DNA of 64,000 bases from Lysobacter sp. (GTDB lineage: Bacteria; Pseudomonadota; Gammaproteobacteria; Xanthomonadales; Xanthomonadaceae), in the NCBI GenBank assembly GCA_013141175.1, contig JABFRN010000001.1, positions 2,185,444-2,249,443 on the forward strand. The letters run 5' to 3'. Both the position numbers and the translations under genes were made by a program. Positions 18,152 to 27,393 of this stretch are shown here, piece by piece. Each line of letters begins with the position of its first letter. Positions within the stretch are counted from its first letter, which is position 1. Under the pieces are notes generated by a model. The model was not told where the DNA came from, made no database searches, and was given only the letters and a program-made list of their open reading frames with translations.

Positions 18152-19501
18152 TCACATCGCCTGGCTGCGCTGCGGCTGCGGCGTTTCCGCTGTCGCGACC
18201 TTCGCGCTTTCCGGCATCTCCTCAAGCGTTTTGGACGCGGGCTGCAGTTTCGCGGTATCGACATCCACGGCGGTGCGCTTGGCCTGATCGGTGGACGGGT
18301 CGCCCTGGAAGGCGATGATGCTGCCGTTGCTGCCTTTCACCGCGCCGCTGATTTCGGTCATCCCGGCCTTGTCCGCCTGCGCCGCCATCGTTGCCGCCAC
18401 GTTGCGCAGCTCCTGTCCGCCGACGCCGCTGTCCAGCTTTTCCAGCGCTGCCATCGCCTGGCCGTAGAGTGCGGGTTCCGGTTTCGGTGCGCCTGCGGTT
18501 TCCGGTGCGCCCGCGGAAACATCGATCGGTTTTTTCGGACTGGTGTCGGTGTATTTCAGCCCGGTGTCCATCAGCGACTTGTCCAGGCCGATGTCCTTGA
18601 GGTTCAACTGCACTTCGGGCGCGACCGCTTTGGGATCGAGCTTCCTGGCGTCGGCCAGCGCCTGCTTTTCGGTGTCGTTGATGACGTTGACCGCCCACTC
18701 GCCGTAGTAGTTCGGGTAGTCCTGGTTGCCTTTGGCGCCGAGGCCCGCCGAACTCGGCGGCTGGTCGAAATAGTACTTGCCCATCGCCTTGACGTTCTCG
18801 GGAGAGTCCCTGAGCGTCATGTCGGATTCCATCGTCAGTCCCGGCTTCAGCGCGTAGGTGAACGCGGGCGCTTTGCCGCCGCGATCGATGAAGTCCTCCA
18901 TCCGGCCGGGATGCGCGTTGTAAAGCTCCTTCAGGCCGGCGGCGGGATTGTCCTTCATCACCTGCGAAGAGATCGCGTTGAAACCGCCGATGTGCGCGCC
19001 GGCTTCGTCCTCGCGATAGTTCTGGATCAGGGTTTTCACCGTCGCGGTGTAATCGTGCGGACCGGGACCCTTGGCGATCTTGTCGACATCGCTGACGAAT
19101 TTGTCGGTCGCCTTGTCGCTGGCGGTGCTGTTGAACGAGTGCTGGATCTCGTGACCCATCACGAACACCAGCTCGGCGGCGGAGGCCTTGTTCTTGCCCG
19201 CTTTGTTCAGCTCGTCCAGCGGCAGGCTGATGGCCTTGTCGTCGGGGCTGTAGCTGCCTCCGGCGTGCTCGCCCTTGGGGAGCAGCTCGAATTTCTCGAG
19301 GTGGCCCTTGGACACGGAATCGACGATGCGGGCTTTCAGATCCGGCGAATGCTCGAGCAGTTCGCGCAGGTTCTTGCCCGGGGTCTGGGTCTTGGTGTCG
19401 TTGGCGGTCTCGAAATCGGTGAGGATCTTCTCGAGCTTGGTTTCCGCCGCCAGCTTGGCTTCGGCCATTTTTTTCAGGACGTCGTCGGGAACTGCTGCCA
19501 T
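18152..19501 (-). CDS. Putative type IV secretion effector: HExxH metallopeptidase-like domain plus XVIPCD
   Basis: A 449-residue paralogue of the protein at 16285-17835. The catalytic-looking motif VMGHEIQHSFN places HExxH at residues 117-121; REDEAGAHIGGFNAI gives Glu166 in an ExxA context, a common third zinc ligand. The C-terminal part (ALYGQAMAALEKLDSG, then GMTEISGAVKGSNGSIIAFQG, ending Q-rich) fits the XVIPCD pattern. No signal peptide is present, as expected for VirD4-dependent substrates. The start lies 11 bases after the stop of a lipoprotein gene that probably encodes its immunity protein. A peptidoglycan or periplasmic protein target is suggested only by that location. Confidence 0.75.
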   Translation of the reverse strand: MAAVPDDVLKKMAEAKLAAETKLEKILTDFETANDTKTQTPGKNLRELLEHSPDLKARIVDSVSKGHLEKFELLPKGEHAGGSYSPDDKAISLPLDELNKAGKNKASAAELVFVMGHEIQHSFNSTASDKATDKFVSDVDKIAKGPGPHDYTATVKTLIQNYREDEAGAHIGGFNAISSQVMKDNPAAGLKELYNAHPGRMEDFIDRGGKAPAFTYALKPGLTMESDMTLRDSPENVKAMGKYYFDQPPSSAGLGAKGNQDYPNYYGEWAVNVINDTEKQALADARKLDPKAVAPEVQLNLKDIGLDKSLMDTGLKYTDTSPKKPIDVSAGAPETAGAPKPEPALYGQAMAALEKLDSGVGGQELRNVAATMAAQADKAGMTEISGAVKGSNGSIIAFQGDPSTDQAKRTAVDVDTAKLQPASKTLEEMPESAKVATAETPQPQRSQAM

Positions 19502-19512
19502 GGTCGTATCCC

Positions 19513-20127
19513 TCAGGCGTTGATGATGAGTTTGGAAACGCAGGCGTGCTCGGCCTTGGCGTCGTTTTCGCCGCGCACGTAGATCTGCACGGACACGTCG
19601 TCGCGCGCGAAGTCCCAGTATTCGATGCGGTCATGCTTGCCGCGCGTGGCGCTGGACGCGAAGCCGGCGGCGCGCAGCGTGGCGGCATAGTCGTCGAAGT
19701 CGAGCGCGCAGATCGGCGCCATGTCGGCGTTGCTGCGGCTTTCGTCGTCGAACGAGAACATGATCCGCGAGGGCTTTTTGCCCGCGCCTTCGGGCAATGA
19801 CACGAGGTTGTAGGCCCACGCGTCGGTGAGCTGGCCGCTGAAGCCGTATTCGTTGGTGTCGTCGGGATTGAATTCGACCTTGATGCCGGTGAGCTGTTCG
19901 ATGCGGGCCGGGGCGATGTCGTCCGGTCCGTGGACGTTCTCGACGAGCTTCAGCACGCGTTGGCCGATGTCTTCCGCGTTGGTGGGAGTGTGCAGTTGGG
20001 TCATGGGAAACCTGTTCGCGTGGTGGGATGGGGAACCCGTCGGGTCGGGTCGGGCGGTCGGGGAGTCGCACGCGGCGCAGGCCAGCGCCAGGAGGCAGGT
20101 GGCCAATCCGGATGCGGCACGATTCAT
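19513..20127 (-). CDS. Candidate immunity lipoprotein for the adjacent effector
   Basis: A 204-residue protein from ATG 20127. It begins with a lipoprotein signal (LALACAAC, cysteine near residue 20), giving a periplasmic anchored protein. An in-frame ATG at 20004 would make a cytoplasmic version, but known partners of XVIPCD effectors are often lipoproteins. The body has no catalytic motif; it is acidic and beta-rich, with SRIMFSFDDESRSN and DDVSVQIYVRGEND. The gene lies 11 bases upstream of the second effector in the same orientation. Function is inferred from position; it might protect against both paralogous effectors. Confidence 0.6.
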   Translation of the reverse strand: MNRAASGLATCLLALACAACDSPTARPDPTGSPSHHANRFPMTQLHTPTNAEDIGQRVLKLVENVHGPDDIAPARIEQLTGIKVEFNPDDTNEYGFSGQLTDAWAYNLVSLPEGAGKKPSRIMFSFDDESRSNADMAPICALDFDDYAATLRAAGFASSATRGKHDRIEYWDFARDDVSVQIYVRGENDAKAEHACVSKLIINA

Positions 20128-20265
20128 GCGATTACCGTGTGGGCGGGGCGATTGCGGTTCGGTCTGCCCCTTCGAACGCAGCAACCTGCTGGGGATTGAA
20201 CGGAATGGGCGGCTGGAATCGGCCAAATGCCGCGACCGTTCGTCGGCGGTTGTCCTGCCTGGCCC

Positions 20266-20309
20266 AGCATGCTCGGGAACGGCATGCTCCGGAACGGCAT
20301 GCTCAGAAC
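20266..20309. repeat. Three tandem 15-bp units
   Basis: Units at 20266-20280, 20281-20295 and 20296-20309 share the core GCATGCTC followed by GGAAC or GAAC. Each contains the palindrome GCATGC. The array overlaps the last codon of the SLC13 gene. Confidence 0.7.
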
Positions 20310-22144
20310 AACAGGTTGACCACCAGCACGACGATGCCGGTGTAGAGCAGGCACAGCGGGCCGCCGACTTTCCACAGTTCTTTCGCGGTGTAGCCGGCGG
20401 GGCCGGTGATCATCGACATCACCGGATTGGACGCGGTCATGAAATTGTTCGAGGCCGACAGCGCCACGATCAGTGCGAACGAAGTGGGGTCGCTGCCGGA
20501 GGCCAGCGCCAGATTGATCGCGATCGGCACCATCACGATGGTGGCGCCGACATGGCTGATCACCAGCGAGAACGCGGTGGTCAGCAGGCCCAGCGCGATC
20601 TCCAGCAGCCAGTGCGGCGTGCCCTCGGGCAGGCGATCCAGCGAATGCGCCGCGACCCAGGCGGCGGCGCCGCTGGAATCCATCGCCCAGCCCAGCGGAA
20701 TCAGGCAGGCCATCAGGAACACGGTCTTCCAGTTGATCGCGGCGTAGGCCTCGTCCATCTTCAGCACGCCGGTGATCAGCATGCCGGCAACGCCGGTCAT
20801 CAGCGCCACCGACGCGGGGATGCGCGACGACAGCGCGATCAGCATGGTGATGCCGAAGATGGTCATGGCGATCTTGAACTTGTGCGGGCGCTGCTCGGCT
20901 TTCGGGTAATCGGTGACCGGCACGAAATCGCGGTTGCTCGCGGCCTGCGCCAGGTCCTGCCAGATGCTGTGCAGCACCAGCAGGTCGCCGGCGCGCAGCG
21001 GCTGCTCGCGCACGTTCTCGCGCAGCACCTGCTTGTCGCGGTTGATCGCGAGCAGCCGCAGGTTGTGCAGCTTGCGCAGTTGCAGCTGGGTGGCGGTCTT
21101 GCCGATGAAGGTGGACGTGGGCGGAACGACCGCTTCGGAAATGCCGGCGCGCGCCGGGTTGAACAGGTCGGCGAATTCGCGCAGCCGCGAGCTGCTGCGC
21201 AGGAAGCGGTTCTGTGCGAAATCGACGATGGCCTGGCGCGGGCCCATCACGCCGAGCACGCTGCCCACCCAGATCCGCGCATCGCCCGGCGGCGCCAGCC
21301 GCGAGTCGTTGCCGGTCTTCAGCGCGAGGATCAGCGGCGCGTCGTGCAGGTCTTCGGTTTCGCGCAGCGACATGCCCACCAGCGGGCTGTCGGCGGTGAC
21401 GGTGAGCTCGTAGACATCGCCGTCGATGCCGTAGGCGCTGGCGAAATAACTTTCGGTGCGCGCCGGGGTGACCCCGGCATCGGCGGCGTTTTCGTGCAGG
21501 CGCTTGCCGCCGAAGAAATGGAAATACGCCAGACCCGCCGCCAGCAGCGCCAAGCCGATCGGCATGGGCGCGAACATCGGCAGCGGTTTCAACGTGGTCA
21601 AACCGGACGGCAGGTTGGCGTTGGCCGAAACCAGCAGATCGTTGAGCAGGATCAGCGGCGAATTGCCGACCATGGTCAGCGCGCCGCCCATCATGATCCC
21701 GGTCGCGATCGGAAACAGCAGCTGCGACAACGGCAGTCCGGTGCGCGACGACAAGCGCGACGCCACCGGCAGATACAGCGCCATCACCGACGGATTCTGC
21801 ATCACGGCGGAGTTGATGCCGGCGATGGTCGAAGTGAACAGCAGCAGGCGATGCTCGACGCCGTGCGCGCGGCGCAGCAGCCACGCAGCGAGTCGATTCA
21901 GCGCGCCGGTTCGATCGAGCCCGGCGCCGAGGATCATGGTCGCGATCACGCTCATGACCGCGTTGCCCGAGAAGCCGTTGAACAGATCTTCCGGCGCGAC
22001 CAGTCCGGTCAGGCCCAGCAGCACCAGCACCACCAGCGCGACCACATCCGCGCGCAGGCGCTCGAACAGGAACAGCACCATCGTCAGCACCGTCAGCCCG
22101 AGGACGAGCTGCATATCGCTGGTGAGGGTGAGGGTGTTCTCCAT
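20303..22144 (-). CDS. SLC13/DASS-family permease with two RCK_C (TrkA-C) domains
   Basis: A 613-residue inner membrane protein. The N-terminal half (residues about 10-215) has membrane segments with NSAVMQNPSVMALYLPVA and MMGGALTMVGNSPLILLNDL, the paired substrate-binding hairpin of ion transporter superfamily permeases. The centre (about 235-410) is soluble and contains two TrkA-C-like modules, one near VYELTVTADSPLVGMSLRE and one near STFIGKTATQLQLRKLHNL. The C-terminal half repeats the membrane fold with SHVGATIVMVPIAINLA and SASNNFMTASNPVM. Such proteins take up dicarboxylates, sulfate or similar anions; substrate unknown. It ends 3 bases before trmB in gene order. Confidence 0.9.
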   Translation of the reverse strand: MENTLTLTSDMQLVLGLTVLTMVLFLFERLRADVVALVVLVLLGLTGLVAPEDLFNGFSGNAVMSVIATMILGAGLDRTGALNRLAAWLLRRAHGVEHRLLLFTSTIAGINSAVMQNPSVMALYLPVASRLSSRTGLPLSQLLFPIATGIMMGGALTMVGNSPLILLNDLLVSANANLPSGLTTLKPLPMFAPMPIGLALLAAGLAYFHFFGGKRLHENAADAGVTPARTESYFASAYGIDGDVYELTVTADSPLVGMSLRETEDLHDAPLILALKTGNDSRLAPPGDARIWVGSVLGVMGPRQAIVDFAQNRFLRSSSRLREFADLFNPARAGISEAVVPPTSTFIGKTATQLQLRKLHNLRLLAINRDKQVLRENVREQPLRAGDLLVLHSIWQDLAQAASNRDFVPVTDYPKAEQRPHKFKIAMTIFGITMLIALSSRIPASVALMTGVAGMLITGVLKMDEAYAAINWKTVFLMACLIPLGWAMDSSGAAAWVAAHSLDRLPEGTPHWLLEIALGLLTTAFSLVISHVGATIVMVPIAINLALASGSDPTSFALIVALSASNNFMTASNPVMSMITGPAGYTAKELWKVGGPLCLLYTGIVVLVVNLLF

Positions 22145-22147
22145 CGC

Positions 22148-22927
22148 TCAGTCGGTGATCTGTCGGGTCGTCTGGTCGATGGTCGGGTGGGTGGTCATGC
22201 CGTCGGCGTCCTTGTCGTACAACAGATCCCACACCCCGTGGCCGAGTTTCTGGCCGCGCGTCTCGAAATGCGTCTGCGGTCGCCAATCGGGGCGCGATAC
22301 GTGACCGCGCGCACCGGCGCGATTGCGCAGCCCGGGCGTGGCGTCCAGCACGTCCCACATCTGTCCGGCGTAATCCTGCCAATCGGTGGCGAGGTGCAGA
22401 CGGCCGCCGACGCGCAGTTTGCGGGCCAGCAGCGCAGCGAATTCCGGCTGCACCAGGCGGCGCTTGTTGTGGCGCTTCTTGTGCCACGGGTCGGGGAAGT
22501 AGATGCGGATTTCATCCATGCTGCCGTCGGCGATTTCATGGGACAGCACTTCCACCGCATCGTGGCGGTAGACGCGGACGTGATCGCTGCCGTCGTCGCT
22601 CAATGCATTCAACAGCCGGCCGACGCCGGGCGCATGCACTTCGATGCCGATGTAATCGCGCGACGGATCCTGCCTCGCGGCGAAACGCAGCGCCTCGCCG
22701 TTGCCGAAACCGATCTCGACCACGCGCGGCGCACTGCGGCCGAAGATCGCGTCGTAATCGCGCGCGCCGGCGGTGTAGTCCAGACCGAAGCGCGGCCAGA
22801 GTTCGTCGAACGCACGCTGTTGCGCCGGGCTGAAACGGCCTTGGCGCAGCACGAAGCTGCGGATCTTGCGTTGGCCGGGTTCGACCGTGAAGGGTTGGTC
22901 GTATGCCTGATCGGTGGCCATCGGCAT
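22148..22927 (-). CDS. trmB: tRNA (guanine-N7-)-methyltransferase
   Basis: A 259-residue SAM-dependent enzyme that makes 7-methylguanosine at position 46 of tRNAs. Motif I is [16 protein letters not shown], and the signature [20 protein letters not shown] is unmistakable, with the catalytic aspartate and substrate-binding basic residues. ATG 22927 overlaps the stop of the small upstream gene (TGATG); an ATG at 22921 is an alternative. Position between a toxin pair and the SLC13 permease suggests a shared transcript rather than a functional link. Confidence 0.95.
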   Translation of the reverse strand: MPMATDQAYDQPFTVEPGQRKIRSFVLRQGRFSPAQQRAFDELWPRFGLDYTAGARDYDAIFGRSAPRVVEIGFGNGEALRFAARQDPSRDYIGIEVHAPGVGRLLNALSDDGSDHVRVYRHDAVEVLSHEIADGSMDEIRIYFPDPWHKKRHNKRRLVQPEFAALLARKLRVGGRLHLATDWQDYAGQMWDVLDATPGLRNRAGARGHVSRPDWRPQTHFETRGQKLGHGVWDLLYDKDADGMTTHPTIDQTTRQITD

Positions 22928-23142
22928 CACGTGCCGCGCTTGCGGGATTTTGGGCCGGCCGGCTTGGCTTTCTCGGCCAAGGCCAGCAGCCCCAGCAGGG
23001 CTTCGTTGACGGCGTCCGCGTTAGGGAATGCCTGTGCGACACGGTCGTCCAGCAACACGAGATTCGTGCCTTTCGCGTATTTGCCCAAGTACTTGCCACG
23101 GACGCCGATGCCGAGGTCTTCACGCTTGTATTCGACCCGCAT
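22927..23142 (-). CDS. Small protein paired with BrnT-like toxin (candidate antitoxin)
   Basis: A 71-residue protein of the type [21 protein letters not shown] followed by [19 protein letters not shown], often found next to BrnT-like genes. It differs from classical BrnA, which has a ribbon-helix-helix domain. ATG 23142 follows AGGA; an in-frame ATG at 23160 would add six residues and overlap the toxin stop. The C-terminus is lysine/arginine rich. An antitoxin role is inferred from pairing; the overlapping trmB start suggests the whole row is cotranscribed. Confidence 0.65.
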   Translation of the reverse strand: MRVEYKREDLGIGVRGKYLGKYAKGTNLVLLDDRVAQAFPNADAVNEALLGLLALAEKAKPAGPKSRKRGT

Positions 23143-23156
23143 GGCTTCAGTCCTGC

Positions 23157-24245
<1,089 letters not shown>

Positions 24246-24297
24246 TTATCGCCGATCGGTGCGCCGAACGCCGCTCCTGCAGGGGGCTCCGGGCCGA

Positions 24298-24498
24298 TCA
24301 CCCGCCGCCCAGCGCATGCACGATCTCGACCACGTCACCGTCCGCCAAGAGATGGCTGGCATGACGGCTGCGGGGGACGATCTCGCCATTCACCTCCACC
24401 GCGACCCGGCGCTCGGCCAGACCTTGGGCGAGGAGCAGGTCGGCGATGGTGCCGTGGGCGGCAAGGGCGAGGGGTGTGCCGTTCAGTCTGATATCCAT
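24298..24498 (-). CDS. thiS: Sulfur carrier protein ThiS
   Basis: A 66-residue ubiquitin-like protein starting [16 protein letters not shown] and ending [10 protein letters not shown]. The C-terminal glycines are adenylated and thiocarboxylated to deliver sulfur to ThiG. The motif [16 protein letters not shown] is typical of the family. It lies directly upstream of thiG and is divergent from the autotransporter gene. No obvious TPP riboswitch is seen in the 190 bases between the divergent genes. Confidence 0.93.
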   Translation of the reverse strand: MDIRLNGTPLALAAHGTIADLLLAQGLAERRVAVEVNGEIVPRSRHASHLLADGDVVEIVHALGGG

Positions 24499-24692
24499 TC
24501 GCGGATTGTCCCCCGTGCCCGGCGTCCTGCCCAGCGCCAGCGCGGGAACCATCGATCTCCGGGGGACTTGTCACACTTGAGTCACAAAGGGCTTCGTGAA
24601 AGGATGCGGCCACCATCCGGCGCCGTATCGCAGGAGCGCCGGGGCATTTCGCGGAAATTTCCGCCATTTTTTCAACCGTTCGGGAGTGGGGT

Positions 24693-26546
24693 ATGTCTTT
24701 CAATCGTGGGGCCAAACGGCCCATCCGCAGTCTTCTTACGGTCGCCCTGATCGCGGCGACTGCAGCAGTGGCCGCACCGGTCTTCGCGGCCGGTCCTTAT
24801 TCGCAGACGGTGTTCTTCGGCGACAGCCTGACCGACGCCGGCTTCTTCCGCCCGCTGCTGCCGGCCAGCGTCCGTCCGGTCACCGGCCAGTTCACCACCA
24901 ACCCGGGATTCGTCTGGTCGCAGTACCTGGCCGATTTCTACGGCACCACCGCCGGCCCCAACGGTAATGGCCAGACCGGCACCAACTACGCCGCTGGCGG
25001 CGCCCGCGTGGGCATCAACACCACCGGTGCGCTGGGCCCGATCCCCTCGCTCGCCACCCAGGTCACCAACCATCTCGCCGCCAACGGCGGACGCGCGGAC
25101 AGTCGTGCGCTGTACACCGTCTGGGGCGGCGCCAACGATCTGTTCGCGATCACCAATGCCGGCGCGCCGGCCAGCACCACCATCGCCAGTGCGGTGGCTT
25201 CGGAAGTCGGCATCGTCGGCCAACTGCAGGGTGCCGGCGCCAAGTACATCCTGGTCGCGACCGTGCCGGATCTCGGTCTGACGCCGGCCTTCCGTGCCCA
25301 GGGCGCGACGGCGCAGGCGCAGGGCACCGCGCTCACCACCACTTACAACAGTGCGCTCTTCGGTGCCCTGGCCAGCAATGGCCTGCGCGTGATCCCGCTC
25401 GACACCTTCAACCTGATCCGCGAAATCACCGCATCGCCGGCCGCGTACGGCTTCACCAACATCACGGGCACCGCCTGCCAGCCGCAGATCACCGCGAACT
25501 CGCTGACCTGCAACCCGACCAGCCTGGTGTCGCCGGATGCGCCGAACAGCTATCTGTTCGCCGATGGCGTGCATCCGACCAGCCGCGCGCACCAGATCCT
25601 GTCGCAGTACGCAGTCTCGGTGCTGGAAGCGCCGCGCCAGATCGCGCTGCTGCCGCACGCGACGGCCACGGTCGGCCGCGCCCGCGCCGATCGCGTTTCC
25701 GGCCATCTCGCCGGCAAGCCCGACAGCGACGGCATGCGCTGGTGGGTCGACGGCCGCGCCGATTTCCAGCGTTACGGCGACGGCAACACCTACGACGGCG
25801 TCGGCCCGGCCTTCACCGGCGGCGTCGATTGGACCCGCGGCAACTTCGTCTACGGCGGTTTCGGCGGCATCGGCCGCAACAGCTACGACTTCGGCCGTCG
25901 CGGCGGCGATTTCGACCAGACCGACGCCACGCTCGGCGGTTTCGCCGGCTGGTATGGCGAAAACGCCTGGGTCAACGGCCAGCTCAGCTACTCGATGGTC
26001 AGCTACGACGTGAATCGCGAAGTGTGGCTCGGCCCGGTCATGCGCAGCCATACCGGCTCGCCCGACGGCAGCAACCTCAGCTTCGGCGTCAGCACGGGTT
26101 ACAACTTCACCGGCGAAGCGCTCAGCCACGGCCCCGTCGTCAGCGTGTTGGCGCAGCAGGTCGATGTCGACGGCTATGCCGAAAACCAGCCGACCCTGTC
26201 CACCTCGCTGGCCTACCCGGACCAGAGCTTCGATTCGCTGATCACCAGCCTCGGCTGGCAGGCCAGCTACAAGATCAACGACCACCTGACGCCCTATGGC
26301 CGCTTGACCTGGGACGTGGAGCATGAAGACCAGGCCAAAGAAGCGTTCGCGCGCTCGCAGTCGATCGCCGGCAGCCTGCCCTACGCCGTACCGGGCCAGA
26401 CCTTCGACGACACCTACGTGACCCTGCAGATGGGCGCCCGTACCGAACTGTTCGGTCTGGACGCGAACATCGGTCTCAACGTGAGTGCGGCGCAGGACCG
26501 CGGCAACGACGCCACCCTGTTCGCCACCTTCGGCAAGCAGTTCTGA
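24693..26546 (+). CDS. GDSL-type esterase autotransporter (EstA-like)
   Basis: A 617-residue surface enzyme. A signal peptide ends PVFAAG near residue 33. The SGNH hydrolase passenger spans about 36-320: block I FFGDSLTDAG (Ser45), an NYAAGGARV block, block III GGANDLF (Asn148), and block V DGVHPTSRAH (Asp291, His294). The remainder is a 12-stranded-type autotransporter barrel ending in a terminal phenylalanine (LFATFGKQF). Homologues such as Pseudomonas EstA hydrolyse short-chain esters and affect rhamnolipid production and motility. The gene is preceded by GGGAG, divergent from thiS, and followed by tRNA-Gly. Confidence 0.93.
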   Translation: MSFNRGAKRPIRSLLTVALIAATAAVAAPVFAAGPYSQTVFFGDSLTDAGFFRPLLPASVRPVTGQFTTNPGFVWSQYLADFYGTTAGPNGNGQTGTNYAAGGARVGINTTGALGPIPSLATQVTNHLAANGGRADSRALYTVWGGANDLFAITNAGAPASTTIASAVASEVGIVGQLQGAGAKYILVATVPDLGLTPAFRAQGATAQAQGTALTTTYNSALFGALASNGLRVIPLDTFNLIREITASPAAYGFTNITGTACQPQITANSLTCNPTSLVSPDAPNSYLFADGVHPTSRAHQILSQYAVSVLEAPRQIALLPHATATVGRARADRVSGHLAGKPDSDGMRWWVDGRADFQRYGDGNTYDGVGPAFTGGVDWTRGNFVYGGFGGIGRNSYDFGRRGGDFDQTDATLGGFAGWYGENAWVNGQLSYSMVSYDVNREVWLGPVMRSHTGSPDGSNLSFGVSTGYNFTGEALSHGPVVSVLAQQVDVDGYAENQPTLSTSLAYPDQSFDSLITSLGWQASYKINDHLTPYGRLTWDVEHEDQAKEAFARSQSIAGSLPYAVPGQTFDDTYVTLQMGARTELFGLDANIGLNVSAAQDRGNDATLFATFGKQF

Positions 26547-26576
26547 TGCCGGGCGGCATCGCGGCCCCCGGCGATG

Positions 26577-26605
26577 TTTCCGGAGGCCGCGACAGCCGCT
26601 AAGAT
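26577..26605 (+). promoter_or_regulatory. Promoter of tRNA-Gly
   Basis: TTTCCG (26577-26582), a 17-base spacer and TAAGAT (26600-26605) lie so that transcription would begin a few bases before the tRNA. Confidence 0.55.
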
Positions 26606-26615
26606 GAAGCCCTAC

Positions 26616-26689
26616 GCGGGTGTAGTTCAATGGTAGAACTGCAGCTTCCCAAGCTGCTAGCGTGGGTTCGATTCCCATCACCCGCTCCA
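26616..26689 (+). tRNA. tRNA-Gly (anticodon CCC)
   Basis: A 74-base cloverleaf with encoded CCA. The acceptor arms GCGGGTG and CACCCGC pair; the anticodon stem GCAGC/GCTGC encloses the loop TTCCCAA, giving anticodon CCC; the T loop is GTTCGATTC. It decodes GGG codons. The lower-GC DNA beginning just after it suggests that its 3' end has served as an integration site. Confidence 0.95.
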
Positions 26690-26696
26690 AGTACAC

Positions 26697-26730
26697 AAAA
26701 ACGGCGGCCCGCAGGGGTCGCCGTTTTTTT
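26697..26730 (+). terminator. Intrinsic terminator of tRNA-Gly
   Basis: AAAAACGGCG pairs with CGCCGTTTTT around a 12-base loop and is followed by a run of seven T. Confidence 0.85.
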
Positions 26731-26966
26731 GTGCGTTCGCTTCAGGCCAATAAAGTGGTGACGCAGTGAAAGGTATTTGCGGTGCCTGCCGGGGCGAGCT
26801 GGGATAGCGGCTGGGTCGTGATCTTGTTAGAGAACGGCTGTCGGAAAGATGCCGTGAAGGTAGGTGAGAAATTTCTGGTTGTAGGTGTCCCGGTTTTCGC
26901 TGGCAATGGGGCTGTGACTGGAACGATGCGACGCAATAGTCCCTCCACCAAGAGCCTCGCTTCCAT
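26731..26966. other. Start of lower-GC island, no convincing gene
   Basis: Composition drops sharply after the tRNA terminator. Two overlapping short open frames on opposite strands (about 63 and 75 codons) lack recognisable features, and I do not call them. No integrase is present. Confidence 0.5.
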
Positions 26967-27006
26967 CACATAAATTTATGTGTCATTCTACATGAGACTA
27001 TGTAGA
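26967..27006 (+). promoter_or_regulatory. Two adjacent dyads, probable operator of the restriction-like locus
   Basis: CACATAAATTTATGTG (26967-26982) is a perfect 16-bp palindrome. TCTACAT and ATGTAGA (26987-26993 and 27000-27006) form a second dyad with a six-base spacer. Their centres are about 22 bp apart, two helical turns, and they lie just upstream of the HTH regulator gene. This looks like autoregulation of the type used by restriction-modification controller proteins. Confidence 0.55.
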
Positions 27007-27021
27007 TCAAATCGACGTGGT

Positions 27022-27306
27022 ATGCCATATTCGGTATTTCTTGCGGAGTTGCAGAGGATTGGCCTAAGCGTTCGCGCGTTTGCCGAACTGATAGGCATGA
27101 ATCCAAATTCGATTTCCAACTACGCGCGCGGTGGCGAACTTCCCGCCCATATTGCGCTGATTGCCGTTCTCGTCGTCGCGGTCAGTGAGATGGGTGGAGA
27201 CTATCGTCAGGCCATGTCCAAGGTCACGCTCACGCCAAAAAAACCGCGTGGTGGTGCCCGACGAGGGCGCTTTGGAGGTGACCCGCAGCAGGGCATGGAG
27301 TTCTGA
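27022..27306 (+). CDS. XRE-like helix-turn-helix regulator
   Basis: A 94-residue protein from ATG 27022; in-frame GTG 26980 and ATG 26992 are alternatives but would put the dyads inside the gene. Residues about 5-40 (FLAELQRIGLSVRAFAELIG then MNPNSISNYARG) form a clear helix-turn-helix. The C-terminus is basic. It precedes a DNA methylase and a nuclease on the same strand and probably controls them through the dyads at 26967-27006. Confidence 0.75.
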   Translation: MPYSVFLAELQRIGLSVRAFAELIGMNPNSISNYARGGELPAHIALIAVLVVAVSEMGGDYRQAMSKVTLTPKKPRGGARRGRFGGDPQQGMEF

Positions 27307-27309
27307 GTT

Positions 27310-27393
27310 ATGACGAAATCCCAGCAAAAAAACAAAAGGGAGCTCACGGCATATGCCATGCCTCTTTCAAGCTATACGAGTAGAGCAAGCTGA
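27310..27393 (+). CDS. Candidate 27-residue protein coupled to the methylase gene
   Basis: This short frame begins four bases after the regulator stop, follows a GGAG, and its TGA overlaps the methylase ATG (TGATG). It encodes a basic N-terminus (MTKSQQKNKRE) and a neutral tail. No family is recognised. It may be a real small protein, or merely a translational relay that delivers ribosomes to the methylase start, which has a poor ribosome-binding site. Confidence 0.4.
   Translation: MTKSQQKNKRELTAYAMPLSSYTSRAS

Noticed and set aside
26742-26973. Two overlapping frames of about 63-75 codons after the tRNA-Gly terminator
   Set aside because: Opposite strands, no ribosome-binding site, no recognisable motif; one runs into the operator dyads.
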